The notes under the pieces were generated by a model. The model had not been told where the DNA came from. It made no database searches and saw only the letters and a program-made list of their open reading frames with translations. Of a stretch of DNA of 64,000 nucleotides, positions 36,431-45,144 are shown piece by piece. Both the position numbers and the translations under genes were made by a program. Each line of letters starts with the position of its first letter. The stretch's first letter is position 1. The DNA is taken from positions 591,957 to 655,956 of the forward strand of contig NZ_KK211187.1 of assembly GCF_000620805.1 (NCBI RefSeq), read 5' to 3'. This DNA is from Exiguobacterium undae DSM 14481 (GTDB taxonomy: Bacteria; Bacillota; Bacilli; Exiguobacteriales; Exiguobacteriaceae).

Positions 36431-37191
36431 TGGAAGAACGTTGTCATGACTTAATCGACTACTTCAACGGCACATTATCAGCTAGCGATCGCGACGCGTT
36501 CGAAGCACACTTGGAAACGTGTGATGACTGTAAGCAGGCGCTTCAAGAGATGCAAGACTTGATGCTCCCCATCGCGGAATCGCTTCCGGCACGACCGGTA
36601 CCAGCAGGCATGAAATCAAGAATTCTCGGGGAGGTCCTCGGATCTGCCCGTCCGACTGAAGAACCACTGGAGTCGACATCGAACGAGCCCGTTCGTCAGG
36701 AAACGCCACACGTTTCCGAATTCGAAACCGCTCAAACCGAGAAAAAGAAAAAACGTTCCGTCCCGCTCGGATGGTTGATGAGTATTGCGGCTGCTTTAAT
36801 CCTGTCACTTGGTGCCAACGCGTATTTCCTTTCACAGGACGAAGCTTCGCCGGAGGAAGAGTTCGCGATGGATGAAGTCAAAGGAATGGGCAACTTTGAG
36901 AGTACCGCCTCCATCAAGGGATCCAGCATGATCTTTACGAAAGATGATCAGGAATATATGCTCGTTCAACTAAAAGATTTACCGCCTTTAAAAGAAGGGG
37001 AGTTATATCAGCTCTGGACGATTCAAGGGGACACCCCACGCGCGAACGGAGTCATTGAACAAGACGGAGAAGCCGCTGCGGTCTTCCCGCTGAAAGGAGA
37101 CGGAGCGATTGATGCCGTCGCCATCACCGTCGAACCGGAACCGGATTTAGAAAAACCGACCGGTGAAATCGTCGCTTCTGTCGCTTTATAA
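36430..37191 (+). CDS. Membrane anti-sigma factor (RskA-like)
   Basis: ATG 36430 is used, with GGGAGGG six bases upstream and a TGATG overlap with the sigma gene. The product has 253 residues. An N-terminal zinc anti-sigma motif (HLETCDDC, about 30-37) is followed by one membrane helix (WLMSIAAALILSLGANAYF) and an extracytoplasmic anti-sigma-K/RskA C-terminal domain (YQLWTIQGDTPRANG). It should hold the ECF factor inactive at the membrane until a signal triggers release, possibly by proteolysis. Confidence 0.9.
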   Translation: MEERCHDLIDYFNGTLSASDRDAFEAHLETCDDCKQALQEMQDLMLPIAESLPARPVPAGMKSRILGEVLGSARPTEEPLESTSNEPVRQETPHVSEFETAQTEKKKKRSVPLGWLMSIAAALILSLGANAYFLSQDEASPEEEFAMDEVKGMGNFESTASIKGSSMIFTKDDQEYMLVQLKDLPPLKEGELYQLWTIQGDTPRANGVIEQDGEAAAVFPLKGDGAIDAVAITVEPEPDLEKPTGEIVASVAL

Positions 37192-37206
37192 AAAATGCTC
37201 ACACGA

Positions 37207-37234
37207 GATGCCGGAATTCCGGCATCTTTTTTTT
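37207..37234 (+). terminator. Terminator of the sigma/anti-sigma operon
   Basis: GATGCCGGAATTCCGGCATC is a perfect 20-base palindrome followed by eight Ts. Confidence 0.85.
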
Positions 37235-37368
37235 GTCCTTTTTCGAGTTTGTCCATCTATTTTAGAAAAAGCAGATTGATTCTGATGAAATTTCGGAAGA
37301 AGACTGAAGAAATGACGGCAAGTAGACGATACTAATAGGAATGTCAGTCAAAAAGAGAGGCACTTACC

Positions 37369-39411
37369 ATGAATGAATGGATCATCTTAACAAAACACTA
37401 TGAAGAGACATTGGTCATCCTATCGGTCATCGTTGCCATCGTCGGATCCTATGCTTCTCTTGAATTAAATCGCCGGTTAGCTAAGGCAACCTTTTTGAAA
37501 AAACGCGCACTGTTTTTATCGTCATTAACAATGGGATTGTCCATTTGGGGCATGCACTTTGTCGGGATGGGGGCATTTGAGTTGGCAGTCCCGGTCAGTT
37601 ATGACTGGTTCTTGATGTTTTTGTCGATCGTACCCGCCGTGACGGCCGCATGGATTGCCTTTCATTTATTATATTATTCAGAGCTCACCTGGAAAAAGGT
37701 GATGGTTGCCGGGGCATTCATGGGCGTCGGAATTGCGATGATGCATTATCTCGGGATGGTCGCGATGCAGTTCGGCGGCGATGTCCGGTATGACGCAACG
37801 TTGTTCATCTTATCGGTCCTGATTGCGATTACGGTCGCCTATGTGGCACTGCTGTTGCTCTATGTGACACGTCATGTCAAGAAAAAACGGATTTTGATTC
37901 CCGTCGCGATTGTGATGGGATTTGGTATTTCAACGATGCATTATGTCGGTATGCTCGGAACGACGTTTTGTATTCCGAGTAATTCAAACGTTGATCTCGC
38001 AGCAGGTCCGGTGACATCGAATGTCCTGAGCAATGTGGCCATTCCTGTATTCATCATCATCATTCTGATTGTTGGATTGTATATACATCTCGAACGTCGG
38101 GCCTTGCAGGTGATGGCGTATACCGACCACTTGACGGGTCTTCACAACCGGCGGTGGCTCGATCATCACATGCACAAAGTCGATGCCCAGTACAGCCGGA
38201 CCAAACAGCATATGGCGATGGCCTTACTTGATCTGGATGGTTACAAATGGATCAATGATACGTTTGGTTTTGATCAAGGAGATGCTGTCATTCGTCAATT
38301 TGCGGATCGGATTAAAGGGTTACTGCAAGAGGATGAAGCGTGTATCCGGTACAACGGAACCCAGTTTTTCCTGATTCAAAACATTGATCCGGACCAGCTC
38401 GACCCAGCATTCACTGACGTGTTGGAAGCGATTCGGCAACCGATTTCGCTGGAAGGACAAGAGATTCATCTGACAGCGACGATCGGCATCATCGTCCCGA
38501 ATCCGGATGATACGTTGGAGATGCGGATTGGTCAGATGGAGAGTGCTCTACGTGCCGGAAAAAATGAAGGACGCGACCGTTTCGTCATTTACGATGAAGC
38601 GCTCCATTCCGACCGCCGGGAACAGCAAATCGTCGGTTCGTTACGACGGGCGATGACGGACTTTAAAGAATTTAATCTGGTTTATCAACCGAAAATTGCA
38701 TTAGCGACAGGAAAAGTGGAACAGGCGGAAGTTTTGATTCGTTGGAATCATCCGAAGTTTGGATTCATCTCACCGGCAGAATTTATTCCGCTTGCGGAAA
38801 AATACAGTCTGATTCATCGGTTGACGCAGTGGGTGCTCCAGGAAACCGTCAATCAGATGGAAGTCTGGCGGGAAGAAAATCACTTCATCCGGCAAGTCTC
38901 GGTCAACCTGTCGGCGATGCATTTTCGGTCCGAATCACACAACTTGATGATCAAGGAAATCGTCCATCACTCACTGAAAAATGGCGGGGAGCTGCAACTG
39001 CAACTCGAAATCACGGAAACGTCCGTGATGGAGAACTTGGAACGGGCTCTCTTGATGCTGGGAGAATTGAAGCAGTTGAGTTTAACGATTGCGCTCGATG
39101 ATTTCGGAACCGGCTTATCTTCGTTGACGCACTTGAAGCATCTGCCGATCGATATTCTGAAGATTGATAAATCCTTCATTGATGAGGTCCCACATGATGA
39201 ACGGGGGACGGCGATCACGGAGATGATCATTCAGCTAGCTAAGAGTCTCGGGATTGAGGTCGTTGCGGAAGGTGTCGAGACGCTCGAACAACATGAATTC
39301 CTCAAACGTCTGGGGTGTGATTATGGACAAGGATACTATTACAGCCGCCCGGTTCAGGTCAAGGATTTGGACCAGCAGACGATCGAACGAACGGTTCTGA
39401 ATGTCGGCTGA
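37369..39411 (+). CDS. MHYT-GGDEF-EAL membrane protein, probable c-di-GMP phosphodiesterase
   Basis: A 680-residue protein. The first 240 residues are seven-helix MHYT sensor domain with three repeats (GMHFVGM, MMHYLGM, TMHYVGM), suspected to bind copper and sense gases. The GGDEF domain (about 250-410) is degenerate: YNGTQF replaces GGDEF, so it should not make c-di-GMP. The EAL domain (about 430-670) keeps catalytic residues: EVLIRW for EAL, SVNLSAMHF, LEITETSV, LDDFGTG, KIDKSFID and AEGVET. It therefore probably degrades c-di-GMP. Single gene. Confidence 0.88.
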   Translation: MNEWIILTKHYEETLVILSVIVAIVGSYASLELNRRLAKATFLKKRALFLSSLTMGLSIWGMHFVGMGAFELAVPVSYDWFLMFLSIVPAVTAAWIAFHLLYYSELTWKKVMVAGAFMGVGIAMMHYLGMVAMQFGGDVRYDATLFILSVLIAITVAYVALLLLYVTRHVKKKRILIPVAIVMGFGISTMHYVGMLGTTFCIPSNSNVDLAAGPVTSNVLSNVAIPVFIIIILIVGLYIHLERRALQVMAYTDHLTGLHNRRWLDHHMHKVDAQYSRTKQHMAMALLDLDGYKWINDTFGFDQGDAVIRQFADRIKGLLQEDEACIRYNGTQFFLIQNIDPDQLDPAFTDVLEAIRQPISLEGQEIHLTATIGIIVPNPDDTLEMRIGQMESALRAGKNEGRDRFVIYDEALHSDRREQQIVGSLRRAMTDFKEFNLVYQPKIALATGKVEQAEVLIRWNHPKFGFISPAEFIPLAEKYSLIHRLTQWVLQETVNQMEVWREENHFIRQVSVNLSAMHFRSESHNLMIKEIVHHSLKNGGELQLQLEITETSVMENLERALLMLGELKQLSLTIALDDFGTGLSSLTHLKHLPIDILKIDKSFIDEVPHDERGTAITEMIIQLAKSLGIEVVAEGVETLEQHEFLKRLGCDYGQGYYYSRPVQVKDLDQQTIERTVLNVG

Positions 39412-39459
39412 AACTGTCAAAAAAGAAATCCGTTTTACTGTTTTATACGTATACTAGAT

Positions 39460-39659
39460 AAGCACGCGGGTACAATGCGTGTGATCATGGGGGACGCAAC
39501 AGCTTCATGAACAGATTCCGGGCAGGGATTTGTTCGACTCGTGCAAGATGCAGACAGAATCGCAGTACATTTACGATACGACTCGCTCTGTAATCAACCC
39601 AGCTCCTGTCTGTCCATCTAACTACAAAGGCAGCTTCCGCAAAGGAAGCTGCCTTTTTT
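39460..39659 (+). ncRNA. Candidate rod-shaped non-coding RNA
   Basis: The 250-base gap has no ORF. After a promoter-like AT-rich stretch (TATACTAGATA, 39450-39460), a small hairpin (GCACGC/GCGTGT, 39462-39482) precedes a rod. ATGG (39487-39490) pairs with CCAT (39614-39617), ACAG with CTGT, then ACAGA with TCTGT across an internal bubble; an ATCG/CGAT hairpin is near the tip. It ends at the terminator 39626-39659. The layout loosely resembles 6S RNA, but I cannot confirm that. Both arms are imperfect. Confidence 0.35.
39626..39659. terminator. Terminator near the HesB-like gene
   Basis: AAAGGCAGCTTCC/GGAAGCTGCCTTT (39626-39638 with 39644-39656) with a T-run on plus and As (weak T-run on minus) on the other side. 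Confidence 0.85.
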
Positions 39660-39662
39660 GAT

Positions 39663-40010
39663 TCATCGGTTAGCCGTCAGCTGACAGCCGGTTTGATCCG
39701 TGACAAGAACATTCGTATTAAAATATTGACCGTCACTTTTTAGAATCAGTGATTTCTTCTCGGCGTTGTAGTCGAGGGTCATCTCTTGATCGAGAAAGTG
39801 ACTCGACCAGCGTTTGACGAGAACGGGACCAACGTTTGAGTCGATCGTCATATCTTCGTCTGTTGCGGCAGGGACAAGCCGGATGCTGAAGATACCGGAG
39901 TTCCCGCAACCACAACCTTCTGTATCGTAGTAGAGATGCAATTGACCTGCCGTATCGCCGCGTAATTGGTCGATGCGACCAAGAGCAGCTTCTGTAAATG
40001 TGATGTGCAT
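39663..40010 (-). CDS. HesB/IscA-like iron-sulfur biogenesis family protein
   Basis: ATG 40010 (MHITFTEAALGRI, 115 residues) has AAAGGAG eight bases upstream; GTG 40019 would touch the binding site. The HesB-like fold is suggested by LHLYYDTEGCGCG and the C-terminal DQTGC, giving Cys in CGC and near the end, similar to the three-Cys pattern of A-type carriers but at altered spacing. It resembles B. subtilis YqkB. Whether it carries iron-sulfur clusters is not shown. Confidence 0.75.
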   Translation of the reverse strand: MHITFTEAALGRIDQLRGDTAGQLHLYYDTEGCGCGNSGIFSIRLVPAATDEDMTIDSNVGPVLVKRWSSHFLDQEMTLDYNAEKKSLILKSDGQYFNTNVLVTDQTGCQLTANR

Positions 40011-40061
40011 GACATTCACTCCTTTGATACTAGTATACGCCGAACGGAACGGAAAATAACG

Positions 40062-40790
40062 TTACTTGCTCACGTGTACCTGGCGGCGCATCCGGACAAG
40101 CAAGAAGACATATCCGGCGAGTAAAACGACGACGCTGCCCAAGACGACCGTATCGACCAGTCCGTTATCTGACTGGAAGTTGATCGCGATATAGGCCCAG
40201 ACGAAGACGAGCGGATAGATCGGATCGCGGTTCGCGAACATGAACAATAAGGCGACGACGACACCGACACCCAGCATGATCATCGTCCAACCGGAATCCC
40301 CGATGCCAAGCAAGGAGTTGATGTTTTCTGTATCGAGTGTCAGGAAGATGTTGGCGATCGTTGCGACCGACACCCAACCGAGGTAGAGCGAAAACGGAAG
40401 CTTAAAGCGTAAGGCTTTTGTCTCGCGATCGATTTTCGAATAGATGACGATCAACGAAAGCAACAGACCAACGATGACGACGACAGACAATGGGAACAGT
40501 TTGAATGAGAACGTGACGATCCATGCAGCGTTAAACAGACAGCTGATCAAGAACCATGGACCAATTTTCTTCGCAATTTCATGTTCCTTGAACTTTGGAA
40601 TCGTCTGTAAAATCAACCAAACGAGTAAAATTGCATAAATCAATCCCCAAATCGAGAATGCGTAACCTGCGGGTTTGAAGAGTGTCGAAATCGTATCCGA
40701 AATACGACCTGTTTTTCCACCGTCTAACGCATTGATGGCAATCGTGAAGACAAAACCAAGCCAGTTGAGCCAAATCCATTTGTTTTTCAA
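40062..40790 (-). CDS. TspO/MBR-like tryptophan-rich membrane protein
   Basis: A 242-residue membrane protein with seven or so hydrophobic segments. The family feature PAGYAFSIWGLIYAILL is near residues 40-57, and W-rich segments follow (NAAWIVTFSF). It is longer than classical five-helix TspO (about 160 aa), like other bacterial tryptophan-rich sensory proteins. The start is TTG 40790 with AAAGGAGG nine bases upstream. That binding site lies in the 3' arm of a hairpin (40796-40824). The ligand is unknown. Confidence 0.78.
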   Translation of the reverse strand: MKNKWIWLNWLGFVFTIAINALDGGKTGRISDTISTLFKPAGYAFSIWGLIYAILLVWLILQTIPKFKEHEIAKKIGPWFLISCLFNAAWIVTFSFKLFPLSVVVIVGLLLSLIVIYSKIDRETKALRFKLPFSLYLGWVSVATIANIFLTLDTENINSLLGIGDSGWTMIMLGVGVVVALLFMFANRDPIYPLVFVWAYIAINFQSDNGLVDTVVLGSVVVLLAGYVFLLVRMRRQVHVSK

Positions 40791-40795
40791 AACAA

Positions 40796-40824
40796 AAACC
40801 TCCTTTAATCTCTAAAGGAGGTTT
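40796..40824 (-). promoter_or_regulatory. Hairpin carrying the TspO-like gene's ribosome binding site
   Basis: AAACCTCCTTT and AAAGGAGGTTT (40796-40806 with 40814-40824) form a perfect 11-bp stem after the DegV stop. On the minus strand the second arm is the Shine-Dalgarno sequence and is followed by TTTTTGTTTTTG, so it can be a terminator for degV and a lid on translation of the next gene. Confidence 0.7.
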
Positions 40825-40849
40825 ACCCGGATTCCGGAATTTCTAGACA

Positions 40850-41695
40850 TCAGCGTCGGCTCGTCGGATTGAGGAAGGACATGCCGATCGCTGGATTACC
40901 GGTATGCGAACCGAGGACAGGTGTCAGATTATCGATTCGGACTGTGACGTCAAACCGTTGCTCAAGCGCCGTCTTCCACTCGAGTGCCAAGTCGTACGCA
41001 GTCGCATGAAACAACGAGACATCGGTCACGGTGCCGCTTTCGAGCATCTCGACGAGGTGATCAAAAATCATGCCATGTGCTTTTTTGAACGTCCGGACCG
41101 TCTGATACGGTACGATTTTTCCGTCTTCAAAGTGGAACAGGGGACGGAGTTGAAGCAGGTTACCGACAAACGCCTTTGTCGAAGAAATCCGTCCGCCGGC
41201 CTGCAGTTGATCCAAATTGGCGACAGTAAATTCAATATGATGATCGAGTCGACGGTTCAGAATGTGTTGTTCGATGTCTTCGACGGCAGCGCCTGTTGCT
41301 GCCATTTCGATCGCTTCCGCCAACAGTTGACCTGCCGGATAGATTCCGCAACGGGAATCGATGGCAATCAACCGAAAACCGGCAATCTCTGCTCCTTGGA
41401 CCGAGGCATTGTACGTACCGCTCAGTTCACTGGATAGATGAACGGCAAAGCCGATATCGTACTGTTCTTTTAAGCGTTCGTAGTGTTCGGTGAACGTTCC
41501 GATCGATGGTTGGCTTGTCGTCACCTTATGCTTGGCACCAATCCATTCATAAACGGTTTCTGCTTGCACGTCGACGCCGTCGACAAAACTCTCGCCATCC
41601 TTCATGACGAGAAGCGGGACGACGGTCAGGTCGTCACGGTCGGCGATCGAGTCCGGTAAAATGGTTGTACTGTCTGTAATCCATGCAATTTTCAT
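40850..41695 (-). CDS. DegV family fatty-acid-binding protein
   Basis: A 281-residue DegV protein: IAWITDSTTILPDSIADRDD at the start, the conserved TSQPSIGTF loop, VHLSSELSGTYNASVQGAE and VANLDQLQAGGRISSTKAFVG. These proteins bind fatty acids for the FakA kinase, which supplies acyl phosphate for phospholipid synthesis. GGAGGAGACAGC precedes the ATG. A cre-like site sits inside its predicted promoter. Confidence 0.92.
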   Translation of the reverse strand: MKIAWITDSTTILPDSIADRDDLTVVPLLVMKDGESFVDGVDVQAETVYEWIGAKHKVTTSQPSIGTFTEHYERLKEQYDIGFAVHLSSELSGTYNASVQGAEIAGFRLIAIDSRCGIYPAGQLLAEAIEMAATGAAVEDIEQHILNRRLDHHIEFTVANLDQLQAGGRISSTKAFVGNLLQLRPLFHFEDGKIVPYQTVRTFKKAHGMIFDHLVEMLESGTVTDVSLFHATAYDLALEWKTALEQRFDVTVRIDNLTPVLGSHTGNPAIGMSFLNPTSRR

Positions 41696-41728
41696 GCTGT
41701 CTCCTCCTTGTTTTAGTACCTGATATTA

Positions 41729-41757
41729 ATTGTAGGTGTAAGCGTTATCGGTGTCAA
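41729..41757 (-). promoter_or_regulatory. degV promoter with cre-like site in the spacer
   Basis: On the minus strand TTGACA (41757-41752) and TACAAT (41734-41729) are 17 bases apart. The spacer contains TGTAAGCGTTATCG (plus strand 41737-41750), one mismatch from the cre consensus. Confidence 0.6.
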
Positions 41758-41787
41758 ATGGACCTCGGAAAATTTAAAACATTTTAG

Positions 41788-41815
41788 TTGATTAATTGAC
41801 TGAATACGCTATAAT
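41788..41815 (+). promoter_or_regulatory. Promoter of the regulator-potABCD operon
   Basis: TTGATT (41788-41793) and perfect TATAAT (41810-41815), 16 bases apart. Confidence 0.65.
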
Positions 41816-41825
41816 CGGTACGTGA

Positions 41826-41854
41826 TTAGTAAACTTAAAGTCGTCTTATACTAA
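41826..41854. promoter_or_regulatory. Possible operator of the XRE-cupin regulator
   Basis: TTAGTA (41826-41831) and TACTAA (41849-41854) form an inverted repeat right after the predicted transcription start. Confidence 0.3.
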
Positions 41855-41881
41855 ACTGACGAATCGAAAGGAGGGCGCGGA

Positions 41882-42427
41882 TTGCGTACGATCGGCAATA
41901 AAATCAAGAATCTGCGTCTTCAAAAAGGACTGACACAAGAAGAACTGGGTGAAAGAACGGATTTGAGCAAAGGATACATCTCGCAGATCGAACGTGAAAT
42001 CAGTTCACCGTCGATTGAGACCTTGTTCAGTCTGCTCGAAGTACTCGGTATCTCCGCAAAAGATTTTTTCGATGAGGATACATTAAATCAAAAGGTCGTC
42101 TATGCACAAAATGATGTCACGAGTTATGAAGATATAGAACAAGGGTATCATGTGACGTGGTTGATTCCGGAATCAAACGAGAAAGACATGGAACCGGTGT
42201 TACTTCAGTTGGCGCCGGGAGGCGCGTTTAAGACATACGAACCGTCAGGAGCCGAGACGTTTGTCTACGTGTTAGAAGGACGTGTGACACTTCAGCTGGG
42301 ACGACAATCCTATATTGCAGCCCAAGGCGAGACATTATACTATAAGGCTTCTGAAATTCATCAATTACGAAACGAGTCGGATACAAAGACAAAGGTACTC
42401 GTCACGGCAACTGATTCGTACCTATAA
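41882..42427 (+). CDS. XRE-cupin regulator of polyamine transport
   Basis: A 181-residue protein starting at TTG 41882 (AAAGGAGG about seven bases upstream). The helix-turn-helix ([22 protein letters not shown], about 16-37) is followed by a cupin domain ([27 protein letters not shown]). PuuR-like regulators of this type bind polyamines or their products. It lies 13 bases before potA and is very probably co-transcribed with potABCD, which supports a polyamine-responsive autoregulatory role. Confidence 0.88.
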   Translation: MRTIGNKIKNLRLQKGLTQEELGERTDLSKGYISQIEREISSPSIETLFSLLEVLGISAKDFFDEDTLNQKVVYAQNDVTSYEDIEQGYHVTWLIPESNEKDMEPVLLQLAPGGAFKTYEPSGAETFVYVLEGRVTLQLGRQSYIAAQGETLYYKASEIHQLRNESDTKTKVLVTATDSYL

Positions 42428-42440
42428 GGAGGAACAGAAC

Positions 42441-43535
42441 TTGGCAGACAACACAATCATTCAATTTACAGACGTGACAAAACGTTTTGATGATCAGACC
42501 GTCCTCGATCAGGTCAGTTTTGAGATCGAACGCGGGAAATTCTATACCTTGCTCGGCCCATCGGGTTGCGGAAAGACCACCGTCTTACGCCTGATTGCCG
42601 GATTCACGGAGGCGACGGAAGGCGATATTCTGTTTAACGGGAAACGAATCAATGATGTTCCTGCCAATAAACGACAGGTCAATACGGTTTTTCAGGATTA
42701 TGCTTTGTTCCCGCATTTAAATGTTTTTGAAAACATCGCATTTGGTCTGCGGATCAAGAAGATGAAGGAAGCGGAAATCAAGACACGTGTGCTTGACGCG
42801 TTGAAGTTCGTCAACTTGTCCGGATATGAATCGCGTGAAATCACGGAAATGTCGGGTGGACAACGTCAACGGGTAGCGATTGCCCGGGCCATCGTCAATG
42901 AGCCGGAAGTCATCTTGCTGGATGAACCGTTATCGGCCCTCGATTTAAAACTCCGGACCGAGATGCAATATGAACTACGGGATTTACAGCGTCGTCTAGG
43001 CATCACATTCATCTTCGTCACGCACGACCAAGAGGAAGCACTGGCGATGTCGGATGAAATCTTTGTCCTGAACCACGGTCTGATTCAACAGTCGGGAACA
43101 CCGACGGATATTTACGATGAACCGATCAACCGCTTCGTCGCTGACTTCATCGGCGAATCGAACATCATCCCGGGCCGGATGCTGTCGGATTACCGCGTAT
43201 CGTTCGCGGAAAACGAATTTGATTGTGTCGACCGGGGGCTTGAGTTGAATGAGCCGGTTGAAATCGTCATCCGTCCCGAAGATTTAGAAATCACGGGTGT
43301 TGCGCAAGGGAAGTTACGTGTCACGGTCGATTCCCAGTTATTCCGCGGCGTTCATTATGAGATTGCCTGCATGGACGAGGTCGGAAACGAGTGGCTCGTT
43401 CACAGTACGAAAAAAGCGACCGTCGGCGAACAAATCGGTCTGACGTTTGATCCGGAAGCGATCCACGTCATGCGTCTGAATGAGACGGAAGAGGAATTTG
43501 ATAAACGTCTGGAATCCTACGACGGGGTGCTCTGA
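42441..43535 (+). CDS. potA: PotA, spermidine/putrescine ABC ATPase
   Basis: TTG 42441 ([16 protein letters not shown]) is chosen because AAGGAGG (42426-42432) is eight bases upstream; the frame stays open further upstream inside the regulator gene without a binding site. 364 residues. Walker A GPSGCGKT (39-46), signature [14 protein letters not shown], Walker [13 protein letters not shown] and His in VTHDQEEA. The C-terminal TOBE domain (about 275-364) is typical of CUT/Pot ATPases. It overlaps potB by one base. Confidence 0.95.
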   Translation: MADNTIIQFTDVTKRFDDQTVLDQVSFEIERGKFYTLLGPSGCGKTTVLRLIAGFTEATEGDILFNGKRINDVPANKRQVNTVFQDYALFPHLNVFENIAFGLRIKKMKEAEIKTRVLDALKFVNLSGYESREITEMSGGQRQRVAIARAIVNEPEVILLDEPLSALDLKLRTEMQYELRDLQRRLGITFIFVTHDQEEALAMSDEIFVLNHGLIQQSGTPTDIYDEPINRFVADFIGESNIIPGRMLSDYRVSFAENEFDCVDRGLELNEPVEIVIRPEDLEITGVAQGKLRVTVDSQLFRGVHYEIACMDEVGNEWLVHSTKKATVGEQIGLTFDPEAIHVMRLNETEEEFDKRLESYDGVL

Positions 43536-44341
43536 TGCAAAAAACACGCAACTGGTACCTCATCCCGTATAGTTTTTGGATTGCGTTGTTCGTCATCGCA
43601 CCGATCGTCCTTGTCGTCTATTATTCGTTTTTGGATCTTGAAGGGAACTTTTCGCTCATTAACTACCAAAAGTTCTTCAGCTCAACCTATTTGACGATGA
43701 CGTTAAGTTCATTTTGGTATGCGTTTTTAATCACGGTGTTTTCACTCGCTATCGGTTATCCGACGGCGTATCTGCTGACGAAAACGAAACATAAGCAACT
43801 CTGGTTACTGTTGATCATCTTGCCGACATGGATCAACTTATTGCTTAAAGCGTATGCCTTCATCGGTCTGTTCAGCACGTACGGACTGGCGAACCAGACA
43901 CTTGAAGCAATCGGCATCGGTCGGCAACAGATTTTGTTCACGGATTTCAGCTTCGTGTTCGTTTCCGTCTACATCTTCATTCCGTTTATGATTCTGCCGA
44001 TTTTTAATGCGCTTGAAAAACTCAATCCATCGCTTGTCTTCGCGGCACGCGATCTCGGGGCTTCAAACTTCATGACGTTCCGCCGGATTGTCTTCCCGTT
44101 GACGCTTGACGGCGTCAAATCAGGCTGTCAGCTCGTCTTCATTCCGGCGCTCTCGCTGTTCATGATTACACGTCTGATTGCCGGGAACCGTGTCATCACG
44201 CTGGGGACAGCGATTGAGCAACAATTCCTCGTCACGCAGAACTGGGGCATGGGTGCGACGATCGCCGTCTTCTTGATCATCGCAATGGCCATCATTCTTG
44301 CTTTGACGAGCACAAAACGGAAGAAAGGGGCGACAACGTGA
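43535..44341 (+). CDS. potB: PotB, polyamine ABC permease
   Basis: A 268-residue permease of six helices. The EAA loop VFAARDLGASNFMTFRRIVFPLT (about 168-190) docks to PotA. ATG 43535 overlaps the potA stop by one base. The protein forms half of the channel with PotC. Confidence 0.94.
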   Translation: MQKTRNWYLIPYSFWIALFVIAPIVLVVYYSFLDLEGNFSLINYQKFFSSTYLTMTLSSFWYAFLITVFSLAIGYPTAYLLTKTKHKQLWLLLIILPTWINLLLKAYAFIGLFSTYGLANQTLEAIGIGRQQILFTDFSFVFVSVYIFIPFMILPIFNALEKLNPSLVFAARDLGASNFMTFRRIVFPLTLDGVKSGCQLVFIPALSLFMITRLIAGNRVITLGTAIEQQFLVTQNWGMGATIAVFLIIAMAIILALTSTKRKKGATT

Positions 44342-45141
44342 TGAAACGACTGAAACTAGCGAATCTCTATTTAATCGGTGTCTTCATCATCTTGTACGCA
44401 CCGATTCTTTACCTGGCATTTTACTCGTTCAACAGTGCCGATAACATGACGAATTTCGAGTCCTTCACTTGGGACTGGTACAAGGAAGTTTTCCAGGATT
44501 CACGGCTTTTGATCATCGTCTTGAACACCTTGGTCATTGCCCTCTTATCGGCAGCGATCTCCACGATCATCGGTGTGTTTGGGGCGATCGGAATTCAGGC
44601 GGTCCGACGCAAGCGGATTGAGACGTCGCTGTTGACGCTCAACAGCATCTTAATCGTCAGTCCGGACGTCATCATCGGGGCATCGTTCTTGATTTTCTTT
44701 ACGATGCTTGGGATTAAACTCGGGTTTACGTCGGTATTGTTATCGCATATTGCGTTTTCCGTCCCGATCGTCGTCATTTTGGTTCTCCCGAAACTGCAGG
44801 AGATGAGTCCGACGCTCGTCGATGCGGCGCGTGATTTAGGCGCAAGCCGACTCGATGTCTTGACGAAGGTCATCCTGCCGTACATCACACCGGGAATCTT
44901 TGCCGGATTCTTTACGGCGTTGACGTATTCGCTTGATGATTTTGCCGTGACGTTTTTCGTGACGGGGAACGGATTTACGACCTTGTCCGTTGAAATTTAT
45001 TCGCTCGCCCGACAAGGAATTTCAATGAAAATCAATGCCTTATCGACAGTGATTTTCCTGTTCACGTTCCTGCTTGTCATCGGCTACTACTTCTTAAACC
45101 AACGTGCTGCGATGAAGCTGTCCCGACCGGAGGTGAAATAA
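44341..45141 (+). CDS. potC: PotC, polyamine ABC permease
   Basis: ATG 44341 overlaps the potB stop by one base (TGATG), as in the rest of the operon; GTG 44338 is a possible alternative. The product has 266 residues, six helices and the EAA loop DAARDLGASRLDVLTKVILPYITP. It pairs with PotB. Confidence 0.94.
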   Translation: MKRLKLANLYLIGVFIILYAPILYLAFYSFNSADNMTNFESFTWDWYKEVFQDSRLLIIVLNTLVIALLSAAISTIIGVFGAIGIQAVRRKRIETSLLTLNSILIVSPDVIIGASFLIFFTMLGIKLGFTSVLLSHIAFSVPIVVILVLPKLQEMSPTLVDAARDLGASRLDVLTKVILPYITPGIFAGFFTALTYSLDDFAVTFFVTGNGFTTLSVEIYSLARQGISMKINALSTVIFLFTFLLVIGYYFLNQRAAMKLSRPEVK

Positions 45142-45144
45142 CCG

